NCBI GenBank assembly: GCA_003161255.1
Contig: PMOQ01000059.1
Location: 1-64,000, forward strand
Length of the DNA stretch: 64,000 nt
Origin: Acidimicrobiaceae bacterium
GTDB taxonomy: Bacteria > Actinomycetota > Acidimicrobiia > Acidimicrobiales > RAAP-2
Direction of reading: 5' to 3'
In this document: positions 49,338 to 57,393 of the stretch, piece after piece
How the letters are laid out: the number at the start of each line of letters is the position of its first letter
How positions within the stretch are numbered: the stretch's first letter is position 1
The notes under the pieces: generated by a model
Database searches by the model: none
Seen by the model: only the letters and a program-made list of their open reading frames with translations
Told to the model about the DNA's origin: nothing
Position numbers and translations under genes: made by a program

Positions 49338-50536
49338 ACGCGCTCCAAGACGGTGGCCGTGCCCATGCCCCCTCCGGTGCACATCGCGACCAGGCCTACG
49401 TTGAGGTCTCGTCGCTCGAGCTCGTCGAGAAGGGTGCCGATGAGCATGGCGCCGGTGGCGCCGATCGGATGGCCGAGCGCTATCGCGCCACCGTTCACGT
49501 TCACCCGTTGCGGGTCCAGCCCGAGGTCCCGCATGGTCTTGAGCGGCACCGCTGCGAACGCCTCGTTGACCTCCCACAGGTCGATGTCCGCGACCGCCAT
49601 CCCTGCCTTGGCCAGGCAGCGCTCGGATGCGGGACCGGGAGCCGTGAGCATGATGACGGGCTCCGAGCCCACCGCGGCGGTGGCCCTGACACGGCCCCGG
49701 GGCGTCACGCCGTTGGCACGAACCCAGCGGTCCGACGCCACGACCGCCGCCGCAGCCCCGTCGACGACGCCCGAGGAGTTGCCGGCATGGTGCACGTGCT
49801 CGACCCACTCCACCTTCGGATACTTCGACAGCGCCATCTCGTCATAGGTCTCGCCCTGCTCGGCAAATGCAGGACGCAGCTTTGACAGGCCCTCGAGTGT
49901 CGTTCCCGGCCGAGGGTGCTCGTCGTGATCGAGCACAACCTCGGCGTCGGGACCGACCACCGGGATGATCCCCCGGTTGAACCGGCCTTCCTCGATGGCG
50001 GCGGCGGCCCGCTGCTGGCTCTCGGCCGCGAAGGTGTCGACGTCGGTCCTCGAGAACCCCTCGATGGTGGCGATCAGGTCGGCCGAGATGCCTTGCGGCA
50101 CCGTCGGGAACCGCTCCCTGAAGGCGGGGTTGTCGCCGTCGATGGTGGCCGAGCCGACGGTGAGGTTCCACCGGGACATCGATTCGACGCCTCCGGCCAC
50201 GACCAGGTCCTGATGCCCGCTGCCGACTCCCATCGCCGCCACGGTGATCGCCTGCTGCGCGGAGCCACAGAAGCGGTTGAGCGTCATGCCCGGGACCGTC
50301 TCGGGCCATCCGGCCATCAGTGTGGCCAGCCTCCCGACGGCCTCGTGGTCGCCGGCCAAGATCCCGTTGCCGGCGATGACATCATCGACCTCTAGCGGAT
50401 CGAAGCCGACCCGTTCCTGCAACGCCCGCAGGCATTGGGCCAACAGCTCTTGGGGGTGCACGTCATGGAGCCCGCCGTCGGGGCGTCCCTTGCCCCGGGG
50501 GGTGCGGACGACGTCGATGATCCATGCGTCGCCCAT
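49334..50536 (-). CDS. Acetyl-CoA acyltransferase (thiolase)
   Basis: A 400-residue thiolase with all catalytic elements: the nucleophile in [11 protein letters not shown] (Cys near 90), [15 protein letters not shown] (His), and the second cysteine in AMCTGGGMG. It also shows ESMSRWNL and [11 protein letters not shown]. It cleaves a 3-oxoacyl-CoA with CoA, releasing acetyl- or propionyl-CoA. It follows the SDR by three bases. It contrasts with the cysteine-less thiolase fold at 35591-36742, so the two serve different C-C cleavage chemistries. Confidence 0.94.
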   Translation of the reverse strand: MGDAWIIDVVRTPRGKGRPDGGLHDVHPQELLAQCLRALQERVGFDPLEVDDVIAGNGILAGDHEAVGRLATLMAGWPETVPGMTLNRFCGSAQQAITVAAMGVGSGHQDLVVAGGVESMSRWNLTVGSATIDGDNPAFRERFPTVPQGISADLIATIEGFSRTDVDTFAAESQQRAAAAIEEGRFNRGIIPVVGPDAEVVLDHDEHPRPGTTLEGLSKLRPAFAEQGETYDEMALSKYPKVEWVEHVHHAGNSSGVVDGAAAAVVASDRWVRANGVTPRGRVRATAAVGSEPVIMLTAPGPASERCLAKAGMAVADIDLWEVNEAFAAVPLKTMRDLGLDPQRVNVNGGAIALGHPIGATGAMLIGTLLDELERRDLNVGLVAMCTGGGMGTATVLERV

Positions 50537-50539
50537 CGG

Positions 50540-51436
50540 CTAGTTGGCTTCGTGGAAGAACGTGCGGGGCCGGGCGTCGACCAGGAGCTTGCGGACGATC
50601 GACCCGACCTCCTCGGCCGATTCCACGGGCTTGGTCGTCGGGCCGCGATGCCAACCCTCGGCGACCGCGAGCACCATTCCGGATGCCTCGATCACCTGCC
50701 CCGTCACATCGGCCGAGTCCGCGGAAGCCAGCCAGGTGACGACGGGCGAGACCCAGGTCGGCGCGAAGTTTGCCTTCACCTCGTCCGAGAGACCAGCGAG
50801 GTCGCCGGTCAGGCGGGTGAGTGCGCCGGGCGCGATGCAGTTGGCGGTGACGCCGTAGCGCCCGAGCTCTATCGCCGCGATCTGAGTGAACGCGGCGATG
50901 CCGGCCTTCGCAGCCCCGTAGTTGGTCTGACCGGCGTTGGCATATATGCCCGACACCGAGGTGGTGTTGATCAACCGGGCGTCGTTGGTTTCCCCGGCCT
51001 TCGAGCGCTCACGCCAGTACGCGGCCGCGTGGTGGCTCGGCGCGAACGTGCCCTTGAGGTGGACACGGATCACCACGTCCCACTCCTCCTCGGACATCGT
51101 GAACACCATCCGGTCCCGAAGGATGCCGGCGTTGTTGACGAGGACGTCAAGCCCGCCGAACGTGTCGATGGCCTGCTGGATCAGACCGGCGGCACCGTCC
51201 CAGGAGCTGATGTCGTCGGTGTTCGCCACCGCCTCGCCACCGTCCGCCTTGATCTCGTCCGCGACCTCTTGAGCGGGGCTGGCGTCGGCGCCCGTTCCGT
51301 CCCGGCTCCCACCCAGGTCGTTGACCACGACCTTGGCCCCGTGTTTGGCCAACGACAGGGCGTACTCACGGCCAAGCCCACGGCCGCCCCCCGTCACGAT
51401 GCAGACGCGACCCTCGCACAAACGGTCATCACTCAT
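50540..51436 (-). CDS. SDR, multifunctional-enzyme-2-type hydroxyacyl-CoA dehydrogenase
   Basis: A 298-residue SDR resembling the dehydrogenase domain of peroxisomal MFE-2/17-beta-hydroxysteroid dehydrogenase 4. TGGGRGLG is at residues 15-22, followed by the typical insert VVVNDLGGSRDGTGADASP and then NNAGILRDR, and YGAAK is the active site. Such enzymes oxidise (3R)-hydroxyacyl-CoA of branched or steroid chains. It starts only 19 bases from the divergent acyl-CoA dehydrogenase start. An upstream in-frame GTG (51475) would overlap that gene and is rejected. Confidence 0.9.
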   Translation of the reverse strand: MSDDRLCEGRVCIVTGGGRGLGREYALSLAKHGAKVVVNDLGGSRDGTGADASPAQEVADEIKADGGEAVANTDDISSWDGAAGLIQQAIDTFGGLDVLVNNAGILRDRMVFTMSEEEWDVVIRVHLKGTFAPSHHAAAYWRERSKAGETNDARLINTTSVSGIYANAGQTNYGAAKAGIAAFTQIAAIELGRYGVTANCIAPGALTRLTGDLAGLSDEVKANFAPTWVSPVVTWLASADSADVTGQVIEASGMVLAVAEGWHRGPTTKPVESAEEVGSIVRKLLVDARPRTFFHEAN

Positions 51437-51455
51437 GAGTGCTATCCATATCACG

Positions 51456-52751
51456 ATGGCTTGGGACTTCTCCACCGACCCCGAATATGCGGCCCAGCTG
51501 GAGTGGGTCTACACGTTCGTGCGCGAGGAGTGTGAGCCGCTCGACCTGATCATCAAGGAGTCGCACGACCTCAACGATCCGGTGCGCCAGGCACTGATCC
51601 CACCGCTGCAGACGATCGTGAAGGAGCGGGGCCTGTGGGCCACCCATCTCGGGCCTCACCTGGGCGGACCCGGCCATGGGCAGGTCAAGCTGGGCCTGTT
51701 GAACGAGATTCTCGGACGATCCGAGTGCGCGCCGATCGTCTTCGGCTCGCAGGCACCGGACTCGGGGAACAGCGAGATCCTCGCCCACTACGGAAGCCCC
51801 GAGTTGAAGGAGCGTTACCTCGAGCCGCTCCTCGACAACCGCATCGTGTCGTGCTTCTCGATGACCGAGCCCCAGGGAGGGGCCGACCCGAAGGTCTTCA
51901 CCGCCACGGCGGTCCAGGACGGCGATGAATGGGTGATCAACGGAGAGAAGTGGTTCTCGTCGTTCGCCGATATCGCCGCCTTCATCATCGTCATGGTGAT
52001 GACCGATCCCGACGCTCCGCCCTACGAGCGCTACTCGATGTTCGTGCTGCCGCGGGAAACACCCGGCATCAACGTCCGGCGCAACGTCGGCCTCGGATAT
52101 CAGCCCTTCGGCGGGGGACGCGAGGGGTTCGTGAGCTACGAGAACGTGCGAGTGGCCGCCGACCACATGCTGGGACCCCGCGGCGGTGCCTTCGTCGTGG
52201 CGCAGACCCGGCTCGGCGGTGGGCGCATCCACCACGCCATGCGCACCGTTGGGTTGGTTCGGCGCATCTTCGACATGCTCTGCGAGCGCGCCGTGTCGCG
52301 GTACACCCAGGGCGAGGTGCTGGCCAACAAGCAGCTCGTGCAGGAGATGATCGCCGACTCGTGGATGGAGATCGAGGCGTTTCGCCTGCTCACGCTGCAG
52401 ACGGCCTGGAAGATCGACGAGTACAACGACTACCGGGCGGTCCGGGCCGACATCTCGGCGGTGAAGGCCATGATGCAAAAGGTGCTCCACGACGTCTCCG
52501 CGAGGGCGCTGCAGATCCACGGCTCGTTGGGCACGACCCACGAGATGCCGTTCGTTCAGTACCTGGTCGAGTCGTTCGTGTTGGGACTGGCCGACGGACC
52601 GACCGAGGTGCACAAGGTGACCCTGGCCCGTCAGGTGCTCAAGGACTACAAGCCGGCTCCGGACCTCTTCCCTTCCGAGCACCTTCTGCGGTTGAAGGAG
52701 GCGGCGGAGGCCAAGGTGGCCGACAGGCTCAAGGGGATCCCGAGAGGCTGA
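51456..52751 (+). CDS. Acyl-CoA dehydrogenase, ACAD10/11-like
   Basis: A 431-residue FAD dehydrogenase starting MAWDFSTDPEYAAQL. It has SMTEPQGGADPKVF (FAD loop), WVINGEKWFSS, and a C-terminal LADGPTEVHKVTLAR in place of the usual EGTxEI, a form seen in ACAD10/11 and related bacterial enzymes. The phosphotransferase-fold kinase at 52776 is next to it and convergent. In ACAD10/11 the same two domains are fused. An alternative ATG at 51435 is possible but would overlap the opposite start. The substrate may be a 4-hydroxy or branched acyl-CoA. Confidence 0.9.
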   Translation: MAWDFSTDPEYAAQLEWVYTFVREECEPLDLIIKESHDLNDPVRQALIPPLQTIVKERGLWATHLGPHLGGPGHGQVKLGLLNEILGRSECAPIVFGSQAPDSGNSEILAHYGSPELKERYLEPLLDNRIVSCFSMTEPQGGADPKVFTATAVQDGDEWVINGEKWFSSFADIAAFIIVMVMTDPDAPPYERYSMFVLPRETPGINVRRNVGLGYQPFGGGREGFVSYENVRVAADHMLGPRGGAFVVAQTRLGGGRIHHAMRTVGLVRRIFDMLCERAVSRYTQGEVLANKQLVQEMIADSWMEIEAFRLLTLQTAWKIDEYNDYRAVRADISAVKAMMQKVLHDVSARALQIHGSLGTTHEMPFVQYLVESFVLGLADGPTEVHKVTLARQVLKDYKPAPDLFPSEHLLRLKEAAEAKVADRLKGIPRG

Positions 52752-52780
52752 CCCGGGGCGAGCACCCGACCGGGGTCAGC
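52747..52780. terminator. Bidirectional hairpin at a convergent junction
   Basis: GCTGACCC (52747-52754) pairs with GGGTCAGC (52773-52780). The repeat covers the stop codon of the acyl-CoA dehydrogenase and the last codon of the opposite kinase, so both genes end inside it. Confidence 0.6.
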
Positions 52781-53759
52781 CGGCGAGCTCGGCTCGGGCC
52801 CGGTCGAGCAGCCGGGGGAGGTCGGCGGCCACAGCCTCGATGCCGGGGTCCGGGTCCGATCGGCGACGGTTGTGCTTCACGATGAGCGACCACGTCGCGG
52901 TGGACTTGAAACACGCCAGCGCGCGGAACCAACCGAGATCCGGGGCGTCGCCGTAGATAGCCGCCAACTCCGACGGTGACGGCATCGAACCGGCATACGG
53001 GGTCGGCCGGCGGTACGTGTCGGGGTCGGCGTTCACAAGGAACCAGCCGAGGTCGACCCGCGGATCGCCGATGGTCCAGATCTCCCAGTCGATGACGGCC
53101 GTGATCGACTGGCCCCAAGCGAGCATGTTCCCGAGCCGGAAGTCGCCGTGGACCACGGCGGCCGCCAGTGGGCGCGGCACGGCCGCTCGGAGGTCCGTGG
53201 CAACGTCGTCCCAGCCCGGGGCGATCGCCGGATCGACAGTCTCCAGCAGCCGGCACCAACGCTCGACCTCCTCGCTGGGACCGACAACGGGCTCGTCGCC
53301 GAGACCGATGGTCGCCGGATCGAGCGCATGCAGCTGGCGCATGACCCGAGCGGCTTGACGCATCCGGCCGGCGACGGTGGTCGCATCGTCATCGCCGTCG
53401 AGGTCGTAGAGCGGCTCCAGTGTCGACCCATCAACGAAAGACATGACAAAGAGCGGCGGGATGTCGGGTGGATCCCCCGGATCCGCCCAGAGCACATCTG
53501 GAACCGGCACCGCCGTTGGCTTGAGGGCCCGGAGTAGGCGGGCCTGGCGGAGCACGTCGCGGTTGAGCACCGGCAGAATGCCGGCGGGCGCCACCTTCAC
53601 CACGACTTGGTCGCCGTCAGCGGTCCGACCCGTGTAGGTCAAGCTGGACGCACCACCGGGCAAGGGCCGGATGTCGTGTACCTGGAGGGGTGCCAGTCGT
53701 CGTTCAAGTTCGGCCGGCGGAAGTTCGACGGCGGCCACCTGGGTAGTGTTGCCGCTCAT
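52776..53759 (-). CDS. Aminoglycoside-phosphotransferase-fold kinase (APH family)
   Basis: A 327-residue APH-fold protein. The nucleotide lysine is in QVVVKVAPAG, the Brenner motif is VVHGDFRLGN, and the metal aspartate is in VIDWEIWTIGDPRVDLGW. In levulinate catabolism the APH kinase LvaA phosphorylates a 4-hydroxyacyl-CoA, and vertebrate ACAD10/11 fuse this fold to an acyl-CoA dehydrogenase, so an acyl-CoA role is likelier than antibiotic resistance. Its ATG at 53757-53759 overlaps the ATG of the divergent SDR; a GTG at codon 8 is an alternative. Confidence 0.87.
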   Translation of the reverse strand: MSGNTTQVAAVELPPAELERRLAPLQVHDIRPLPGGASSLTYTGRTADGDQVVVKVAPAGILPVLNRDVLRQARLLRALKPTAVPVPDVLWADPGDPPDIPPLFVMSFVDGSTLEPLYDLDGDDDATTVAGRMRQAARVMRQLHALDPATIGLGDEPVVGPSEEVERWCRLLETVDPAIAPGWDDVATDLRAAVPRPLAAAVVHGDFRLGNMLAWGQSITAVIDWEIWTIGDPRVDLGWFLVNADPDTYRRPTPYAGSMPSPSELAAIYGDAPDLGWFRALACFKSTATWSLIVKHNRRRSDPDPGIEAVAADLPRLLDRARAELAG

Positions 53760-54543
53760 GGTTGCAGCGTGCGACGGCAAGGTCGCACTCGTCACCGGCG
53801 GCAGCAGGGGGCTCGGGAAGTCGATCGCCATCCGATTGGCGGCGGAGGGCGCTGCGGTGGCAATCGCGGCACGCACGCTCGATCCGGATCCCAAATACGT
53901 CGGCTCGCTCCGCGAGACCTGCGAGGAGATCACGGCCGCCGGCGGCCAGGCGCTGGCCGTCCAGGCCGACCTCACCAATCCAGAGGACCGGGAGCGGCTC
54001 ATGGCCGAGGTCACCGGTCAGCTCGGCGCGCCGGACATCGTGGTCAACAACGCCGCAGTGACGTTCCTGAGACCGCTCGACGAATTCCCCGACAAACGGG
54101 CACGGATCATGATCGAGATGCATGTCCTTGCGCCTCTGCACATCACGCAGCTGGCCATCCCCGCGATGCGCGAGCGCAAACGGGGATGGGTGCTCATGCT
54201 GACTTCGCTGGCCGGCGAACGAATCGAGGGGCCCCCGTTCTCGGACTTCGACCGTGCGGCCGGCTTCGGGGTGTACGGCACCTGCAAGGCCGCGCTTAGT
54301 CGCCTCGCACAGAGCTTCGCGGCCGAGCTCTATGCCGACGGAATTGCGGTGAACGCCGCTGCGACGACGAAGCCCGTCGCGACACCGGGCGCGGGCACGC
54401 TCGAGTTGGCCAAGGAGGACACCGAGGACATCGGCTACATCACCGAGACGGCGCTGCTTCTCTGCACCGGCGACCCGGCCGTCCTGACCGGACGGGTCGT
54501 TGAGACTCAACCATTTCTTCGTGAGTTCGGCCGACTGCAATAG
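53758..54543 (+). CDS. SDR-family NAD(P)-dependent oxidoreductase
   Basis: A 261-residue SDR starting MVAACDGKVALV. TGGSRGLG is at residues 13-20, NNAAV replaces NNAG, and YGTCK carries the catalytic Tyr and Lys. An insert (FSDFDRAAGF) before the active site is unusual. The start shares CATG with the divergent kinase start. No ribosome site is possible outside the kinase gene, so a leaderless transcript is likely. It leads a short operon with a SnoaL-like protein and an EthD-like protein. Confidence 0.88.
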   Translation: MVAACDGKVALVTGGSRGLGKSIAIRLAAEGAAVAIAARTLDPDPKYVGSLRETCEEITAAGGQALAVQADLTNPEDRERLMAEVTGQLGAPDIVVNNAAVTFLRPLDEFPDKRARIMIEMHVLAPLHITQLAIPAMRERKRGWVLMLTSLAGERIEGPPFSDFDRAAGFGVYGTCKAALSRLAQSFAAELYADGIAVNAAATTKPVATPGAGTLELAKEDTEDIGYITETALLLCTGDPAVLTGRVVETQPFLREFGRLQ

Positions 54544-54579
54544 TCCTGGTCAAGCGCCACATTCGTAGGATCCCGAACC

Positions 54580-54984
54580 GTGCCCGAGCGGACAGCTCTC
54601 CATGACGAGCTCGCCATCCGACGAACCCTCGCCGTCTACTGCCACCGCTGCGACGACGGCCACTTTGCCGAGCTGGTCGATCAGTTCACGACTGACGGCT
54701 CCTTCGTCTATCTGGGCGAGGTGGTGACGGGCCACGAGCATTTGCGGGCCTGGTACGAGAGCAAGCAGCCCCCGGAGCGGCGGGGAAAGCACCTGACGAT
54801 GAACACGGTCGTCGACATCGACGGGGATCGCGCTCTAGCCGTGTCCGACTTCGTGTTCCTACGGATGGTCGACGGGTCACCCAGCCCGGCGGTCACGGGG
54901 CGCTACCGCGACGAGCTTCACTGCGTCAATGGCCGATGGCTGATCGACCGGCGCGAGGTGGATGTCATGTCGGTCCCGTCCTAG
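54580..54984 (+). CDS. SnoaL-like / NTF2-fold protein
   Basis: A 134-residue NTF2-like protein. The signature segments are ELAIRRTLAVYCHRCDDGHF, VVTGHEHLRAWYES and the last strands NGRWLIDRREVDVM. The GTG start is 37 bases after the SDR. It is the fourth such protein in the window. Enzymatic role is unknown; isomerase or dehydratase activity is possible. Confidence 0.78.
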   Translation: MPERTALHDELAIRRTLAVYCHRCDDGHFAELVDQFTTDGSFVYLGEVVTGHEHLRAWYESKQPPERRGKHLTMNTVVDIDGDRALAVSDFVFLRMVDGSPSPAVTGRYRDELHCVNGRWLIDRREVDVMSVPS

Positions 54985-55084
54985 CGGCCTGGGTCTCACG
55001 ACGGGCCCTAGCAGACTCGGCGCCCAGGGAAAATTGGGCGGCGGCGGGTTATCCTCGATGAGACCACAACCCAAGGAGTTCGCC

Positions 55085-55390
55085 GTGACCGTGAAGATCG
55101 TCGCCCTCTGGACGAAACCGGAAGACACAGACGCGTTCGACAAGGACTACGAGGCCACGCACATTCCGTTGGTTGCGGCCCTCCCCGGCCTCTCTAGTGC
55201 CATCTATTGCAAGGCCCTGAATGGTCCGTACTACCGGACGGCCGAGCTCATCTTTGCCGACATGGCAGCGCTCGGCGGCTCCGTGGGCGGCGAAGAGGGC
55301 CAAAAGGTCCTGGCTGACGGCGAACGCCTTCAGGAGACCTACGGGGCCAAGCTCGAGGTCCTGACGCTCGAGGAGCAGTCCCGGACCTGA
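55085..55390 (+). CDS. EthD-like dimeric alpha/beta-barrel protein
   Basis: A 101-residue ferredoxin-like-fold protein starting VTVKIVALWTKPED, with the EthD-type helix DAFDKDYEATHIPLVAALPG and a GPYYRTAELIFADM strand. A good ribosome site (AAGGAG) precedes the GTG, which decides the start. EthD-family proteins assist P450 ether degradation or act on small hydrophobic compounds. A strong hairpin follows directly after its stop. Confidence 0.8.
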   Translation: MTVKIVALWTKPEDTDAFDKDYEATHIPLVAALPGLSSAIYCKALNGPYYRTAELIFADMAALGGSVGGEEGQKVLADGERLQETYGAKLEVLTLEEQSRT

Positions 55391-55416
55391 GCGGGCCGGC
55401 CGGCAGGCCGGCCCGC
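55391..55416. terminator. Strong GC hairpin
   Basis: GCGGGCCGGCC pairs perfectly with GGCCGGCCCGC around a GGCA loop, immediately after the EthD-like stop and before the end of the convergent mutY. It is a clear factor-independent or bidirectional stem without T tract. Confidence 0.75.
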
Positions 55417-55434
55417 CGGTCGTAGCCCGAAGGC

Positions 55435-56277
55435 TCAGGGAAGCCGGAGCACGCCGCCGGGTCCCCACGCGGCCAACCCGTCGGCCACCAACCCTTGTGC
55501 GACGTGGTGGGCCCGGTCGGGGTCATCGTCCCAACCCGAGGCGCTCCCGAGATCCCGCGCCTCGACAGGTCCACGTCTCAGTGCGCCCACGATCCGACCG
55601 CGGCCCTGACGATCGGAACCGGCGAAGCGACTCCGAGCGGTGGACCGCGCCGCCGGATCGGGCGTCGCCCAGCCGGATCGCGCCCACGCGCAGCGCGTGC
55701 GAAGCGGACACGAACCGCAGTCCGGGTTGGTGGCCCGGCAGTGCAGCGCGCCGATGTCGAACAGCGTCTGGTTGTAGGCCCACGACCGGCCAGCCGGGAC
55801 CAGCCGGTCGGCCAGGACCTGCGCTTCCGTCGCTCCGAGTCGTCGACCGGCCACGGCCCGGCTGAGGACGCGGGCGACGTTGATGTCCACGACCCCGACG
55901 TCGGCTTCGAACGCGAACACCATGACGGCGCGGGCGGTGTAGGGACCGACGCCGGGCAGGCCTTCGAGCACACCCCGATCGGAGGGCACGTCACCCCCAT
56001 GGGATTCGGTGACCATGACCGCGGCCCGTTGGAGGCTCAGTGCGCGGCGGTTGTACCCGAGACCCTCCCAGCTCAGCAGCGCCGCCGCGGGTCCCGACGC
56101 CGCGCACGACGGCGCGTCCGGGAAGGCCGTCACCCAGCGCTCGAACGGCTCGACGACCCGCGCCGCCTGGGTCTGCTGGAGCATGACCTCGCTGCTCAGG
56201 ATGTGCCAGGGGTCCCTGGTCCGGCGCCACGGGAAGTCCCGCCGGTGCGTCGCCCCCCACTCGAGAACGGCCGCCAC
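55435..56277 (-). CDS. mutY: A/G-specific adenine glycosylase MutY
   Basis: A 280-residue base-excision repair enzyme that removes adenine opposite 8-oxoguanine. Catalytic Glu30 is in ILSSEVMLQQT, the helix-hairpin-helix is LEGLPGVGPYTA, and Asp131 in GVVDINVARV completes the active site. The [4Fe-4S] ligands are Cys180, 187, 190 and 196 with the standard C-x6-C-x2-C-x5-C spacing. It lacks the C-terminal NUDIX-like domain that recognises 8-oxoguanine in longer MutYs, as in other short actinobacterial forms. The GTG at 56277 fits the start. It marks the shift to more housekeeping content. Confidence 0.93.
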   Translation of the reverse strand: MAAVLEWGATHRRDFPWRRTRDPWHILSSEVMLQQTQAARVVEPFERWVTAFPDAPSCAASGPAAALLSWEGLGYNRRALSLQRAAVMVTESHGGDVPSDRGVLEGLPGVGPYTARAVMVFAFEADVGVVDINVARVLSRAVAGRRLGATEAQVLADRLVPAGRSWAYNQTLFDIGALHCRATNPDCGSCPLRTRCAWARSGWATPDPAARSTARSRFAGSDRQGRGRIVGALRRGPVEARDLGSASGWDDDPDRAHHVAQGLVADGLAAWGPGGVLRLP

Positions 56278-56305
56278 GACGCCCGGGGCCCGGTCGAGTC
56301 GAGGT

Positions 56306-56818
56306 TCAGCCCCAGACGTCGTCGTCGTAGGGACGTCGTCGGGCCGGCGCCGACGCGGCCTTCCAGACCATCAGCTTGCGCCTGAAGAAGCAGACCTCTT
56401 GACCGTGCTGATTGAACGCCTTGGTCTCGACGGTCACGATCCCTCGGTCGTCGCGCGACTTCGACTCGACCTTGTCGATCACCTTGGTCTCGGCGTAGAT
56501 GGTGTCGCCGTGGAAGGTCGGGTTCTTGTGCAGCAGGGTCTCGACCTCGAGGTTGGCGATGCACGAGCCGCTGACGTCGGGGACGCTCATGCCGAGAGCG
56601 AGCGAGTAGACGAGGTTGCCGACGACCACGTTCTTGCCCTGCACCGTCTCGTGCTCGCCGAACCAGGCGTTCGTGTGCAACGGGTGGTGGTTCATCGTGA
56701 TCATGCAGAAGAGATGGTCGTCGTACTCGGTGATCGTCTTGCCGGGCCAGTGCCGGTAGATGTCGCCGATCTCGAAGTCCTCCAGATACCGCCCGAACGG
56801 CCGGTCGTACGTGGTCAT
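56306..56818 (-). CDS. mch: MaoC-family mesaconyl-CoA hydratase (ethylmalonyl-CoA pathway)
   Basis: A 170-residue hot-dog hydratase whose sequence has the features of the actinobacterial ethylmalonyl-CoA pathway enzyme: GRYLEDFEIGDIYRHWPGKT, EYDDHLFCMITMNHHPLHTN, SVPDVSGSCIANLE and HGDTIYAET. It would hydrate mesaconyl-C1-CoA to beta-methylmalyl-CoA. It lies near the acyl-CoA dehydrogenase (58057) and the HpcH/HpaI lyase (59669), the steps before and after it. Ccr and ethylmalonyl-CoA mutase are not in the window. Confidence 0.85.
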   Translation of the reverse strand: MTTYDRPFGRYLEDFEIGDIYRHWPGKTITEYDDHLFCMITMNHHPLHTNAWFGEHETVQGKNVVVGNLVYSLALGMSVPDVSGSCIANLEVETLLHKNPTFHGDTIYAETKVIDKVESKSRDDRGIVTVETKAFNQHGQEVCFFRRKLMVWKAASAPARRRPYDDDVWG

Positions 56819-56864
56819 GGCACTGGGTGTAGTACGCCCGTCGGGGTCACGTCCACATGTCCGG

Positions 56865-57296
56865 CTAGGTCGATTCCGGCCGAGGTCGGGTGGTGAATCC
56901 GAGCGCCGCGCCCGGGAGGGAGTTCCCGTCGATCATGAGCCGCCAGCTGTAGCGGGTCCCGGGCTCGAGGGGGATCGGCCCGAGGTTGACGGCCAGCGCG
57001 ACGTCGATCGGTGAGCCCTCCGGGATGCCCGGCGGTTTGGCCACGGTGAACTCGCCACGCACCTCGACCGGGTGGGACCCGTCAGGGGTCTCGACGAGGA
57101 CCGGCCGGCCGTCGGCGTCCTCCAAGAACAGCTCCCAGTGGTGGGCGACGTCGGCCTCGTGCCAGTCGACCTCGATCTTGAGGGCGACCGCAGAGGGCAC
57201 CGGGTCCGGTCCGGTGATGCTCCAACCGCCACCCAGGATGTAGAGCTTCCCGTCGGCCACCTGTGCGGCGTCGCACAGCAGCATGGTCACGTTCAC
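56865..57296 (-). CDS. DUF6941-like conserved protein
   Basis: A protein of about 143 residues beginning VNVTMLLCDAAQVADGKLYI, then LGGGWSITGPDPVP, a beta-rich body (KIEVDWHEADVAHHWELFLE, DADGRPVLVETPDG) and a C-terminal YSWRLMIDGN. This is the form of a widespread actinobacterial family of unknown function, predicted all-beta. GTG at 57296 is used, although ATG at 57284 is also possible. It stands between mch and a methyltransferase with no known link to either. Confidence 0.7.
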   Translation of the reverse strand: MNVTMLLCDAAQVADGKLYILGGGWSITGPDPVPSAVALKIEVDWHEADVAHHWELFLEDADGRPVLVETPDGSHPVEVRGEFTVAKPPGIPEGSPIDVALAVNLGPIPLEPGTRYSWRLMIDGNSLPGAALGFTTRPRPEST

Positions 57297-57393
57297 GACG
57301 GCCGAGGTTATCGACTTCCTCGAGCCCACCCGTGAGAAGCTTTCCTTCCCATGCTCTCGTTCTCGGACCACTCCGCACGCCCAGGCGTCATTG

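Noticed and set aside
51435-51455. ATG at 51435 as the acyl-CoA dehydrogenase start
   Set aside because: It would overlap the opposite SDR start, and the family-like beginning is MAWDFSTDPEY at 51456.
52776-53759. Antibiotic resistance by aminoglycoside phosphotransferase
   Set aside because: The fold is shared, but the neighbouring ACAD10/11-like dehydrogenase and acyl-CoA genes make a metabolic kinase role more likely.
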